Position numbers and translations under genes: made by a program
The notes under the pieces: generated by a model
What the model was told of the DNA's origin: nothing
Databases searched by the model: none
What the model saw: only the letters and a program-made list of their open reading frames with translations
NCBI GenBank assembly: GCA_000733355.1
Contig: JNVV01000022.1
Location: forward strand, 391,384-455,383
DNA length: 64,000 bases
Reading direction: 5' to 3'
DNA from: Falciphora oryzae
Lineage: Eukaryota > Ascomycota > Sordariomycetes > Magnaporthales > Magnaporthaceae
In this document: positions 43,633 through 54,697 of the stretch, one piece after another
How positions within the stretch are numbered: the first letter of the stretch is position 1
How the letters are laid out: each line of letters begins with the position of its first letter

Positions 43633-44937
43633 TCAGCAACCGGCACGGTTATCCCACTCGTCGATGCGGAATCGGAACGTGACATCTCCCTGGCCTCGCT
43701 CGACCGGGTTGCCGTACTCGTCCCACAGGGACCGCTCGGTGTAGCGCACGTTGCCGTCCCAGTCTACCAGGATGATGGTCTGTCGCTGGGTGCCGTAGAG
43801 CCCGGTGGAGAAGCCCATGATCTGGTCCTGCGCGGCAGGTGTGTGCACGACCGGGGTAGTCTCGGCCTTGGCCGCCACGGGCGTCAACGGCCGATCCCTG
43901 GATTCTGACTGGTCAGGTGCCGTCAGCCCCGCCGCTGTCCGGCTCTCCGCGGCCGTGCCGTTAGTTGTTGCTGGTGCTAGTGCTGGCGGCGGTGCGGGCG
44001 CTGCGGCCGTCTCGGCGATGTTGGCGCGGCGGGCGGCCTCATCAAACTCGGCCGTCTGGCGCCTGCGCTCCGCATCGCCCAGGGGCGGGACGAAGGTGGT
44101 GTGCTTTAGCAGGGGGATGTAGTCCATGAAGTTGGCCTCGTCGCCCTCGGGCAGGCGCGGCAGGGTGTTTGTGTCGAGGACGCCGAAGAGCGAGGCGACG
44201 AGCTGGTCCTCGGTCTTACTGCTGCTGCCGGCGGCGGCGGCGGCGTGGCGCGCCACGGCCTCGTCCAGCAGCGTGCGGCCGCGGTCGACCTTGGGCCAGG
44301 GCGGGCCGGCGGCGTCGAAGGCGGCGTTGCTCAGGCCGACCGTCTCGCCGCGGCGGGAGGCGACGCGGGGCACCTTGTCGGGGTGCTCGCTGCGGTTGGA
44401 GATGATGACGAGCGGGTCGATGTCCTTGTCCGAGGGTGCTGGTGCTGCCGCTGCTTCTGGTGCTGGGGCCGCCGCGCGCTTTTTCCTCCTGAGCTTGCCG
44501 CAGGCCAGGCTGAAGCCGCCGACGCCCTTGACTCCCGGGCCCGAGAGGATGCGCTCGACGAACTCGTGGGTCCGCTCAGCCGGGTCGGCGCCCAGCCAGG
44601 CCGAGACGATGGCGCCGCGGGAGCGGACGCCGTGGACGGCGTGGGCGCCGCCCTCGTACGGGTCCTCCTCGCGGTAGTTTGTCAGGCAGGCGAAGTTGCC
44701 GGACCGCGTGATGCCCAGCCAGGTGCCCCGCTCCGGGCGGTTCAGGTCTCGCGACGAGAGGATCACGGGTTCACCTGCTGGTTCGCCTTTGCTGCTGCTG
44801 TCGCCGTTCGGCGCTGGGTCGCTGTGTGGAGTCCACCAATGCGGCCTCGAGGTGGGTCGCAGGATGAACTCGTCGCGGTTGTTGACCACGATCAGAGCAT
44901 AGTCTGGATGGTTCGTTGTGAGGAGCACTATACACAT
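43633..44937 (-). CDS. TANGO2 / NRDE-family protein
   Basis: A 434-aa single-exon protein. I start at ATG 44937 because MCIVLLTTNHPDYALIVVNN is the conserved N-terminus of the family, though the frame is open upstream. Family marks: Cys2, the NRDE motif at residues 20-23, ILSSRDLNRPERGTWLGITR, NFACLTNYRE, SRGAIVSAWL and VIISNRSE. The C-terminal YGTQRQTIILVDWDGNVRY and FRFRIDEW complete the domain. The family (transport and Golgi organisation 2, formerly DUF833) folds like Ntn-hydrolases, with Cys2 as possible nucleophile; roles in membrane/Golgi organisation and lipid or haem handling have been proposed. Ala/Pro-rich low-complexity inserts (about residues 156-170 and 317-385) make it longer than animal members. 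Confidence 0.92.
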   Translation of the reverse strand: MCIVLLTTNHPDYALIVVNNRDEFILRPTSRPHWWTPHSDPAPNGDSSSKGEPAGEPVILSSRDLNRPERGTWLGITRSGNFACLTNYREEDPYEGGAHAVHGVRSRGAIVSAWLGADPAERTHEFVERILSGPGVKGVGGFSLACGKLRRKKRAAAPAPEAAAAPAPSDKDIDPLVIISNRSEHPDKVPRVASRRGETVGLSNAAFDAAGPPWPKVDRGRTLLDEAVARHAAAAAGSSSKTEDQLVASLFGVLDTNTLPRLPEGDEANFMDYIPLLKHTTFVPPLGDAERRRQTAEFDEAARRANIAETAAAPAPPPALAPATTNGTAAESRTAAGLTAPDQSESRDRPLTPVAAKAETTPVVHTPAAQDQIMGFSTGLYGTQRQTIILVDWDGNVRYTERSLWDEYGNPVERGQGDVTFRFRIDEWDNRAGC

Positions 44938-46355
44938 GGTGTGTATGCTAGCAGCTGCGTTGATGTGTAGAGGCTGTAAATATCTGTGTGGGAGTTGATA
45001 TGTGCGTGTACGCGCTTGTATGAGAATAGACAGAAGATTCCGGTTTTCTTCTATCGTTTGATGAGGCCTCTGATTCCGGTGTCGGTCAGGGTGCACGTCA
45101 GAGGTGGTGGTTGAACGTATTGCTTTTTGTTGACGGGTGGAGGTTGTTAGTCGGTGTATGCAGAGCTAAATAAGGCAAACTCAAAAAAGCAACGCAAAAA
45201 ATGGAGCGCCCGTTGCATCAGTTTAAAAGCACGTTCAGGGGCCGGAGAGGGCCGCCGCAGGCTCGGGGCCGTTCTCGGAGTCGACTCAGGGGCAGGGTAG
45301 GAATCCAGGAGCGTGGTGCATCCGATCGACCCAGGCTTGGATCTGCTGATGGTGTATCGGCCCAGAACCGACGGCCGGGCTCAGGTGAGCGCGCGAGGAT
45401 GCCGGGCGGACAAAGGCGGGAACATGGAAGCCTAGGGCGGGATGAGGCGGAGCGAGGAGGCTGCACCACCGCTTGCCATGCACCCATCCCATCAAACGGG
45501 CTATTACGCAAAACTTGGATATTGCAACCTACCTGTAGAAAGCCATGCAGAATTACACGACAGTGTGTGGTGTCTTTGCCGAGGCCCGAACTGTGCGTTT
45601 TCCGTTTGATGTGGATGCCAGCTGCTTGGCCGTTGGTTGGCGTTTGTCGTCTTGTAAGTGCCTCCCCCAATTGGAGCACATCGAGTTGCGGCTCACTAAA
45701 ATGTCAGTTATGTGGCGCCGCAGGAGCCAGTCGGGCAAGCGGCATCTGTCAGTGGACACTTCGCCGAAAGCCGCTACCACAGCAGCACTGACACCTAACC
45801 TGCCCCGCAAGTACAGGCGAAAAAAAACCGCCACGCCTCATCGCCTTAGCGAGAAAAAAGCACGGCACACAAAAAAGTCACACGACCAGGCGACCACGCC
45901 GTCACGCTTTTTCTCAACCATGGAAGCAGGGCAGTGCCGAGTCTCAACACCGACATGAAGATCTCTCGGCCAGCAGCGAGAAGAGGTCACAATCTGGCGT
46001 CCTCTGGCCCACGGATCTGGCTATGCTGGTCGGCTGTCGGCACCCAGCGACGGGCGGACGTCTTCTCTCTTTTATCAGCCCGGAGGACAGCGCTCCAAAG
46101 AAAAATGAAGGCGGGAACAGCGCCTATTTGGGAAACATGGCCCCATTCGGGATTCCCAATCCCAACCAAGCCAGCGCACCACCGCCTGCAGCCTGCATGC
46201 AGTCCAGTCCTGGACCCCTTCTTTTGGCCTGCCCCGCCTTCTATCCATTTAGATCCCAGTCGGTTCATCTCACAGCTCTGAGCAGGAAGCGATCTCGGGA
46301 AACAAGGAAGGAGAAAAAAAACAACGCACGCACGCAGCAACGATCGTGAACCAGA
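44938..46355. other. Intergenic region between TANGO2 and the NLP gene
   Basis: Promoter of the TANGO2-like gene and 3' flank of the NLP gene. Several frames of 80-200 aa exist, but none has a recognised domain. Confidence 0.45.
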
Positions 46356-47213
46356 TCAGGGGTCGCCAGGAGAGCCGTTAGCATCCCTGCCGCTGTCAAA
46401 GCCAGGCGCGCCGCCGTTGCCCCGCGCCCTGTCGATGTTGCCCTGGAAGGTGGCGTCCTTAATGGCGATGGTGGCCTTGCCAAAGTCGTGAGCGAACAGC
46501 CGGCCGCGCAGTGCGGCGCTAGGGAACCCGTTGTACGAGACGAGCGCGCCCCGAAACCACACCCCCTTGTGGTTCTCGACGGCGTCGTCGGCCGCGCTCG
46601 CGAAGCGGAAGCAGTGCGTGCTGAGCCCGTCCTTGTGGTACACCATCTTGGGGTGCGTGCCGCCGTCCCACCGCACGTCGGACGCCGCGCGCGTCTCGTA
46701 GCCGCCGTGCTGCGACGCCGCCACCAGCCGGGCCTCGTCGCCCTGCACGAACACGGCGACGTGCTCCCAGTCGTGCCGGTGCCCGCCCACGTCGATGAAG
46801 TAGGGGATCGACACGTCCTTTTCGAAGTAGTAGGCGTACAGGTAGACGCACCAGCCGTTGTTGCACCTCTGCCGGCTGTAGACGTTGTTGTTGTCCAGGT
46901 CGCTGGCGTCGCGGCAGCCCCCGGCCAGGCTCGTGAAGTAGTTGTCGAGCCCGGGGTTGATATCCCCGTTGGCGCCGATGGCTGGAGTGTTGTAGCAGCC
47001 GTCCGTGTCAAAATCCAGTGACGGCTGCCACTTCAGGTCTGCGGCCGTGGCCCGCTGCGGGAGTGCCGCCGGTGGGTCGCGCCGGAGGAGCTGGTGGTAA
47101 AGCCGCCTCGCCTCTTCAGGCAGCGCTACTGGCTTGGCCACAGCGGTTGGGACCAGGACAGCGAGGAGAGTCGCGACGCCGCCCACCGCGGTACTAAGCC
47201 TGCTTATCTTCAT
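46356..47213 (-). CDS. NLP (necrosis- and ethylene-inducing-like) secreted protein, NPP1 family
   Basis: A 285-aa single-exon protein. A signal peptide is predicted at residues 1-26. The NPP1 domain fills residues about 60-275 and contains the family heptapeptide GHRHDWE at 144-150, whose acidic and His residues bind a divalent cation. Cysteines are at 73, 100, 117, 122 and 201; C117 and C122 lie close together, as in the Cys-richer NLP types. NLPs are extracellular proteins, many of which bind plant membrane sphingolipids and cause dicot cell death, although many fungal members are not cytolytic. Activity cannot be judged from this sequence. The gene looks intact and has the high G/C codon use of its neighbours. 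Confidence 0.92.
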   Translation of the reverse strand: MKISRLSTAVGGVATLLAVLVPTAVAKPVALPEEARRLYHQLLRRDPPAALPQRATAADLKWQPSLDFDTDGCYNTPAIGANGDINPGLDNYFTSLAGGCRDASDLDNNNVYSRQRCNNGWCVYLYAYYFEKDVSIPYFIDVGGHRHDWEHVAVFVQGDEARLVAASQHGGYETRAASDVRWDGGTHPKMVYHKDGLSTHCFRFASAADDAVENHKGVWFRGALVSYNGFPSAALRGRLFAHDFGKATIAIKDATFQGNIDRARGNGGAPGFDSGRDANGSPGDP

Positions 47214-48275
47214 GTCGGTCTTCCAACTGCGAAGTAAAGACTATGTCTTGAAGGCTGGCGGCACCTTGAACGGCCTCACACGACAACAAGAAAATGGTAG
47301 CGAAACTAGCCGAGCACGCCCCAATTGGACCTGAGCCAAAAGAAAACTTGGAGCGGTGCCCCCGAGTCCTTTTCAACAATGGTGGCATGAGCTAATCGCA
47401 GGCGGATATTTCAGCCCTCAGGGGCTAAGCCCCGCGATTCCATTCCTACCTTCCTAGGCATCCATCCTCCAGGCAGCCAGCGCTGCAGCACGAACCAAAC
47501 AGGGTGATGAGCTTGCCCGGACTTGGAAGGTGTTAGATCCTCAAACTCGGGATTCCGATATCCATGCAAACAGGCTCGCCATGATAAGCCGGAGCAGACG
47601 CGGAACGGCGCGGGCACTCTCGGTGAGGTTTCTTGCCAGTGCCATATGTCAGGGTCCCGTTAGCCAGCGAGTGTGACATGTGCTTTGCTGGGAATACGTG
47701 ATTCGCCCAGGGCTAATTCCCACCATTGATACCAATTCGGTATCCCAATTCGATCGTGTCGGTCAAGATTGGGGAAAATGCCGAACCTCAATAATTAGGC
47801 CAAGAAGCACTCAGCCCGACGCCCGCAATGAATTCCTTCTCGGCTCTTCTCAGGTCGCCAGATACACCATCTTCGTGTTACACCGCATGCTAAGTTATGG
47901 ACAGGTCAGACCTCGTCATCATCCATCCTACCGAAGTCCTTGGCTCGGAACTTTTTGACGAAAACCGACACCGTATTCATTGAAATTTATCTCTTAGGAA
48001 GGACACAGATATGGAAGTATGCGTGAATAGTACCGGATCGTAGATTGAGGCGTAATTTTCACCAAGTGCCATGCCGATATGACACCACGTCCTTTCCCTT
48101 ACTTCTTTAGATACCGTGCCCGAGCGTAGATAAATAACACCTTCAGACTCGCCCATTGCATGGCCCCTTTTTGCTCCTCCATCCATCCAAACCCCGGTCC
48201 TGGCCAGCGAGCCGACAGCCGTCATCACCGCCGCATGACTAGATTGACCCGGATTTTCCACGGCCTGCCGACACG
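47214..48275. other. Intergenic region upstream of the NLP gene
   Basis: Promoter of the NLP gene and leader of the small plus-strand frame at 48276. No other supported gene. Confidence 0.45.
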
Positions 48276-48425
48276 ATGCCTGTCCTCTCTCTGCATGTCG
48301 ACAACCATGTCCTTGACAGGATTTGGATCGGGCTAGTTGGTCTGGAGTTCATTATTGTCTTTTTGGTCGTCCTGGTTATCCTAGTCAGGAAGTTCAAGCG
48401 AACGAAGCAGCACGTCCAACGATAA
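48276..48425 (+). CDS. Candidate 49-aa single-pass membrane microprotein
   Basis: An ATG with A at -3 opens a 49-codon frame. Residues 1-16 are hydrophilic, 17-37 form one strong transmembrane helix (WIGLVGLEFIIVFLVVLVIL), and the last 12 residues are basic (RKFKRTKQHVQR). The order polar-TM-basic resembles small type III or tail-region membrane proteins. No homologue is recognised and short frames occur by chance, so this is a candidate only. Confidence 0.35.
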   Translation: MPVLSLHVDNHVLDRIWIGLVGLEFIIVFLVVLVILVRKFKRTKQHVQR

Positions 48426-48749
48426 ATCAACTCGGTATGTTCGCCACCTTCTCCAACCTACACCAACCCGATCCAATGGTCAACATCGGATACTCGACGC
48501 TGCAACCCTAGCATACACAGCCGTCAACATACATCGGTGCCACCACACAACCGGCTGGCGCACCCAAACAAAACAGGAAACGATTGTCCACCATGCCCAG
48601 CATATTGAAGCCACGAGCTCATCGGGGACGTGACGTCCCTCGCGGACACTCGGCGCTCAGAGTGCCACATTTGAGCGAGCTACTCGGGCCCCAGTCATAG
48701 CAGGCGCCGAGCGGCTGCACTTGTACCTAAAGTCGGGCTTTTAGCATCG
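48426..48749. other. Short convergent intergenic region
   Basis: Lies between the microprotein candidate and the secreted Cys protein. No feature is seen. Confidence 0.45.
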
Positions 48750-49068
48750 CTATCCAACGGGTTCGGGAGCGACTGGTTGGATGTTTCGAAACCAAACGGC
48801 ATATATTGGGGCCTGGCGAGCCACAAAGAGTGCGGGTTAGGGTCTGCAAGCCAAAGGAAACTACCCACACGTGAGTATCAACACGGCCCTCCCTGATGAG
48901 GTAGGCGCCGTTGCTAATGAGGACGCAGTTGCCGCAGATGAGGCCGGGGCCAGGGTAGCCGTAGCATTTGCAGCTATACCCACCGCCCGTCTGACGCGCC
49001 TGGATGTCTACCACCCCGGAGGCAGATGCGGATGTGAGGACGAGAAGTAGGGCGTTGATGGGCCTCAT
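48750..49068 (-). CDS. Small secreted Cys-containing protein (effector-like candidate)
   Basis: Two exons, 48871-49068 and 48750-48812, give 86 aa. The 58-bp intron has GTGTGG, a CTAAC branch site and CGCCAG. ATG 49068 begins a signal peptide (MRPINALLLVLTSASA). The mature part has ARQTGGGYSCKCYGYPGPG, then LICGNCVLISNGAYLIREGR, four Cys in all (CxC and CxxC), and ends PVAPEPVG. Reading through the intron would give a longer, less plausible tail. I recognise no family. Small size, secretion and Cys pairs suggest an apoplastic or effector-type role, and the NLP gene is 1.5 kb away, but this is inference. Confidence 0.55.
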
Positions 49069-51148
49069 GATTCGATACGTCGGTTTGGCTTCGTGGTGCT
49101 TAAGCCAGAGGTCAGAAGAGGTGTCCACGATATGGATAGGGCACGGTTACTGTTCTCACGGGCACAGCCATCCTATAGTGCTTGACGCCGGCTGGCACGA
49201 GCAATATGTACTTGTGTTGGCCGTTAGGAAACAGGAGGAACTCCTGCGACGAGACGGCTAACGTACCCATCAATGGAGTAGTACACGCTGCGATAGTAGA
49301 TTGCATGCATTGCCCTAATATATGACACTCGGGAACCCTAGCCAGATCTGATATTCTTCCCGTAGCTATTTTCATCATCCCTTCAGAGTTGTATGTCGAG
49401 GTTCAATAGAGGTCGTGAACCCAAGATACCTCTAGGCAGGTGTCCCTGAAGGCGGATGGTATAGTATGCGCAGGTTATGCCGACAAGTTCTGAAGAAGTT
49501 TGCCGTTTGCTTGCTCCCATAAGTTGATAGATGCAAATGGTATAATGAGACACAATTGGCCCGATCACTCCAAGCCGGGTATGCCAGGCAGCACAATCAC
49601 AATCTTGCCAAGGGAATATGCGTGTTGGATGGAGTCGCAACCTGGCATGGCTTCATGTAAACGGGCTTTGAAACATGGCAGAGTGGCGTGGTTGCGGGAC
49701 TGGGACTGGCCTGTGACCACTTCTCATGCCGTGCGGGGGAAGCTCATTTGTGCAGAAACGCCACCTGCATGGCCGGCCTCATGCCATTCTCCCTTATTTG
49801 TTCACCGCCGGCAGCCGACCCAGAATGCAAGGCAACTTGGACAACTGCGATCCATTGATTTTAACCAACAAAACGTCTGAGCGAGCTTTCGATGAAGCTC
49901 TACTTTCTCTCTTGTCGGTGGTGGGGTCCCTGTGCAGAGACGAGACGGGCAGCAAAGAGGGAGCAAAGTGCCGTGCAATGACGCCCAGCGGATCCACTTC
50001 CCCAGGTTTCCCCAGACCAGCAGCGCTGAGGCGGCCCAGGCACGCCCAAGCGCTAAGCCGCTGTGGGCAGGCCGCGACAGCGCCGGCCCCTCTTCCAGTG
50101 GCTCCGCGGGTGGGTTCTCAGGCGTCGACTCTGCGGTGGGTCTGGCAGCCCCGCAGGTGGTGTGAGCTCGCCGCTTTGAGTTCTGGCCATGTCATTCAAG
50201 AAGCAGGCCAGCAGTCACGCGATCGGCGCCGGGCGCGTACCATCCATCAAATGATGCATCAAGTGATCCTGTTTTTACCCCGCCCGGTGCAGCGCTCGCG
50301 CAAGGGTGCTGGCCAGAGAACCTGCTGATGAGCACGCCAGGAACGGCCAAACCGGACAATGCGTAGGCGGCCATGCGGTGCTCAGCCTCAGCTCCGGAGC
50401 GAGGTACCGCGCGTGCGCACTACAAAAGGGGAATGCACCCCGAGCCACTTTTGCTACCTCGGGGGGAATGCCACGCTCGCTTCGCCTAACAGATCAAAGT
50501 ACCTGAGCCCCCTGCCGCCTTGCGTAGTGTACGCACTCCCAGATCATCCGATACTTTTGCCAGCCCATTGCATGCACGTCTGAGAGCTCCAACCCCCTGT
50601 ACCTCAGCACCTCCGCAACCAAACAGCTCGCCCAGAGAAGGTATGTCCTCCATGTCACGCCGCCTCATGCGTCCCGTCTCGGTCGAGTGGTAGCTTCCCG
50701 AAACCAGGCCGTGCCAGCCCCCTCTCTTGGCCCCTCCTCCTCCCACCCTTCTTTTACTTCCCCTCTTTGCCAACCTAAACCGTCTTCCATCCTCTTCCCC
50801 TCCCCATCCATCTCTTCCTGTCCCAATCTCTAGTATCTCACACACTCGACCTACCACAGCAATCCGACAGAGACAAGAAGTCGAACGATATCCAAGGTAG
50901 CCAGCCAACCACATCCCTCCAGTCCCTGTTTTCCTTTGACCGGGTAGCAAAGCCAGCGTCGGGACCGGCGCCCTTTGTTTGCTTCCCTAACCCCTCCCTC
51001 CCTCGTCTCTGCTCTTCCCAGTTCTTCCCAATCCCCCATCCTCAGCTAACATCCTTCGCTCCCACCTTCAGTCCGGACAAGTCGTACGATCTTGTCCTCT
51101 CCAAACCCCGCAGTAACAGCTACAACACAACCAACCTCGCCAGTCAAC
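49069..51148. other. 2-kb intergenic region ending in a pyrimidine-rich promoter
   Basis: 49069-50600 shows no supported gene. From about 50700 to 51060 the plus strand is strongly C/T-rich, as in promoters of highly expressed fungal genes, leading to the ATG at 51149. Confidence 0.45.
50717..50860 (+). promoter_or_regulatory. CT-rich promoter tract
   Basis: A long run of C/T-rich sequence (for example CCCCTCCTCCTCCCACCCTT) lies 290-430 bp before the ATG at 51149. Such tracts commonly precede transcription starts in filamentous fungi. The exact start site cannot be read. Confidence 0.4.
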
Positions 51149-52004
51149 ATGACGGAACCATTGTCCAAGGTCGACTCCGCCGTCCAGGGCCTGTCCTCGT
51201 CTCCCCCGAAAGCGGTTAAGGGCAACCGGAGACAGAGCTCAGCGGCCGCGAGCGGCGTCTTCAACATCAAGGACCTCGGTACGTAGTCTCCTCCCGGGAT
51301 GCCAATTGCCCGAACCACCTGATGTCGTGATCTATCCCTTTCCTCCCACCCTTGCCTATCTACCTCCATCGGTGGCTGGTTATCCCGATCGTCGACTAAC
51401 ACGCCGCCACACTGTCAGAGGAGGAGGGAACCGAGATCCAGATCGCCAAGGAAACCCAAAAGACAGGGTGGTAAGTTTGCCTCGCTTGCTTTGGTGCCAT
51501 CCCGCTCGTGCCTGCATCGGCACCGGCTGCTCCCGATCCCCAGATTGGCTGATTCGATGCCAACCCCTCCCTCCCTCCCTACAGGAAGATCAACACCTCG
51601 CCATCGACAGTCGAGGACAAGGAACTACTGAAGAAGCTCCTCACCACCCCGCCAATCAAGAAGATTGACCTCCACTTCCCGCTCGGCCTCGAGGTCACTG
51701 CACGCAACCTCAAGGGCGTCACCATCAAGGATGCGCTAGACGCCATCCACAAGGCATACAAGAAACGGGTTAGTCCTCAACTCCTGATCTGGAGAAACCA
51801 TGCATTTGTCTCTCATGTTTGCCTAACCACGTGTCCTTTCAACAAATACAGGCTGATGACGAGCTCGACCAACCGTACCTGGCCGGCTTCGAGTGGGACA
51901 AGGAGGAGTGCTGGACACGGTTCATCGTGCATCTTTCCAAGGATAGCACTGGGGAGCGGAACATCGGTGGCGGTAAGAAGAAGAAGAAGAACGCCGAGGA
52001 GTAG
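51149..52004 (+). CDS. Small four-exon protein of a fungal family of unknown function
   Basis: Exons 51149-51278, 51419-51470, 51585-51768 and 51852-52004 give 172 aa. Junctions keep frame: NIKDL-E/EEGTEIQIAKE, QKTG-W/KINTSPSTVED and AYKKR/ADDELDQPY. The N-terminal 45 residues are Ser/Pro-rich. The core reads LLTTPPIKKIDLHFPLGLEV, then TARNLKGVTIKDALDAIHKA, then PYLAGFEWDKEECWTRFIVH-L. It ends in a Lys-rich tail (GGGKKKKKNAEE). The core is somewhat like the DUF6699 type of short fungal domain, but I am not certain. A GTAAG inside the last exon (GGTGGCGGTAAGAAG) could be an unused donor. Cytosolic or nuclear location is likely from composition. Confidence 0.7.
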
Positions 52005-52874
52005 AGGATAAGCTCTATGTTCTGGGTTTGCCGCTGCGCCTAACTGGGGCGAATCGACGGCAACCCTTGGGGATCTGAACAGCACAAGACTGAGCTTCAC
52101 TCTGTGGCGTTGCCTCTCCAGTTTTTGCCTGTGGCATTGGAGTTGGCATCATACCAAATCAATCACCTAAATCAATTCACACAATCACTATTTCAGAGAG
52201 TAACCATGTTATGTTCCAAGGAAATTGACATGTGATGAATCCAGTGCTCGACGAAGTGTTGATTGATCTTCGTCTCGATGCGCTTTGTCCATGTCAGTTT
52301 GGATGCTTGCGTCAAGCACGAGACTCTGGGATTGCGGCTGGCACGGCATGTATGGCGTCATGGGAGAGGAGACAGACTGAGCTGATGCGTCTGAAAGAAG
52401 GCGGGTGGATGCCAGTCTTTCATTGTGGAGAGCTTGAGAGCGTTTGAGCACTGTGGCTGGGGGGGCCGCCAAGGCGATGGAGGGTTTACATAGCCGAGGG
52501 AAGGATCCTGGTAGAGCGCTGCGATCACTTTATTTCCGTCACCCAAGTGGGGAGCGCTCGCCATCCCCGAACTCCATTCCTTCGTCTAAAGCCGTTGCCG
52601 TTTGCCGACAGTAGCCGCCCAATGACTGCCGGCAGGACCAAGTGCGGAACTGAGACACAAGGCCGCCCTCGCCGACACCAGTCCTGGCAAAGCCGCTGAA
52701 ACCATGGCGCAAGGCCGACGGACAGACACGATGGTCGGCCTATATGAAACTTGGTCGTCCTTCGACACGCACAGCTGAGCAGCCCATCGTCTTCTGGCCG
52801 AGCTGTCTCATTATTTAGTCTCCCACCTGACAAGTCTAACCTCACCGTCGACGCGCCGAGACGATTCGCCCAAG
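52005..52874. other. Intergenic region upstream of homogentisate dioxygenase
   Basis: 3' flank of the small four-exon gene and promoter of hmgA. No supported gene. Confidence 0.45.
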
Positions 52875-54430
52875 ATGCCCGTGACGAAGTTTGAGTTCAA
52901 AGAGAAGTATCGCTACTTGAGCGGCTTCGACGCACACCTCGAGTACGCGCTCTCCCCCCAGAACCCACCATGGGCCAGCAGCCTGCTCCCTACTGTCTCC
53001 CAAATTAACATATGCGCCGTTCCTACAGATCCGAGGCTGTTCCCGGTGCCCTGCCCATCGGCCATAATTCGCCGCAGAAGCCGCCCCTCGGACTCTACGC
53101 CGAGAAGCTATCCGGCACAGCATTCACCGCACCGCGACACGAGAACAAGCAGTCATGGCTGTACCGCATCCTCCCCTCCTGCGCACACCCGCCCTTTACC
53201 GTCAAGGGCATGCCGGCGGGTGATGAGCCAACGACACCAGACCAAATGTCGCCAGACGAGCGGATGGATGAGATGGCCCGGTTTACCCCATCCCCAAGGC
53301 TACACTACATCCCCAACCAGCTCCGCTGGAACCCTTTCGACCACAACCCAGACGCCGACTTCGTATCGGGCCTGCACCTCGTGGCCGGGGCCGGCGACCC
53401 CACGCTGAAGCAGGGGCTGGGCATCTACGTTTTCGCAGCAGGGCGGTCCATGGCCGCGCGCAGCGTCTTCTACTCTGCCGACGGCGACCTGCTCATCGTC
53501 GCGCAGGCGGGCGTGCTCGACATCCGCACCGAGCTCGGCTGGCTCCTCGTGCGGCCCGGCGAGATCGCCGCCGTGCCGCGCGGCATGCGCTTCCAGGTGC
53601 TCCTGCCCGACGGCAATAGCCCCGCCCGCGGATACGCGCTCGAGCTGTACCAGGGCCACTTTGCCCTGCCCGAGCTGGGGCCCATCGGGTCCAACGGGCT
53701 CGCCAACGCGCGGGACTTCCAGGTCCCCGTCGCGTGCTTCAGCGAGGAGCACGGCCCGACGGCTTTTTCCCCGCCCGAGGGCGTCAAGGCCGGCGGCGGG
53801 TGGGAGGTGACGGCAAAGTTCAACAACACGCTCTTCACGACGACGCAGGCGCACACGCCGTTCGACGTGGTCGCCTGGCACGGCAACTACTACCCCTTCA
53901 AGTACGACCTCGGGCGCTTCAACACGATGGGCAGCATCTCGTTCGACCACCCGGACCCGTCCATCTTCACGGTGCTGACGGCCCCCTCGGACCGCCCCGG
54001 CACGGCTGTGGCCGACTTTGTCATCTTCCCGCCGCGGTGGCTCGTGGGCGAGGACACGTTCCGGCCGCCGTGGTACCACCGCAACACCATGAGCGAGTTC
54101 ATGGGCCTCATCTCAGGCGACTACGACGCCAAGAAGGGCGGCGCCGGCGGCTTCGTCCCCGGCGGCGCGAGCCTCCACAACGTCATGAGCGGCCACGGCC
54201 CGGACGCGGCCAGCTACGAGGGCGCGCGGAACGCGGTGCTGAGGCCCGCAAAGGTCGGCGCCGACAGTTGCGCCTTCATGTTTGAGAGCTGCTACATCGT
54301 CGGCGTCACCGACTGGGGGCTCAGGAGCTGTCAGAAGGTCCAGATTGACTACAACAGGGAGAGCTGGGGCGGTGTCCAGGTGCACTGGAAGAGGCCCGAG
54401 GGCGCCTTGGCCAATGGGCATCTGCTCTAG
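52875..54430 (+). CDS. hmgA: Homogentisate 1,2-dioxygenase
   Basis: Two exons, 52875-52942 and 53029-54430, give 489 aa. The 86-bp intron (GTACGC to CTACAG) joins DAHLE to [16 protein letters not shown], matching the family N-terminus. The enzyme opens the ring of homogentisate with O2 and Fe(II) to give maleylacetoacetate in tyrosine catabolism; its loss causes brown pigment from homogentisate oxidation. Landmarks: [55 protein letters not shown] and [11 protein letters not shown]. Iron ligands by family alignment are His373 and Glu379 in [15 protein letters not shown] and His412 in SGHGPD. It is about 40 residues longer than animal enzymes, as many fungal copies are. It is convergent with the DAO oxidoreductase gene, 267 bp apart. 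Fumarylacetoacetase is at 7803. Confidence 0.97.
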
Positions 54431-54697
54431 TGGCGCCAGTTTCTTTGCTGTATTTTTGCTCCTGTTTATATGAGATATGAATGATGCACATAGAAGCCCG
54501 CGCCGTGTCCTGGACAGGTACAAATCGGCCTGCAACTATCCTTTTTTTTCCTCTTTTTTTTCTTTCTTTTGGGCGATGGCACGAATTGGACCGGCTGGTT
54601 GACTCTCGGGCTACTCTATCTGGTTTTCACTTGAAGTGAACTGGTACATCATCATGCCCTTCGTTGAATGGAATATCACGCATGAAACAATTGCCCA

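Noticed and set aside
44938..45096. N-terminal extension of the TANGO2-like protein to 45096
   Set aside because: The family begins at MCIVLL; the extra 53 residues are basic, low-complexity leader sequence.
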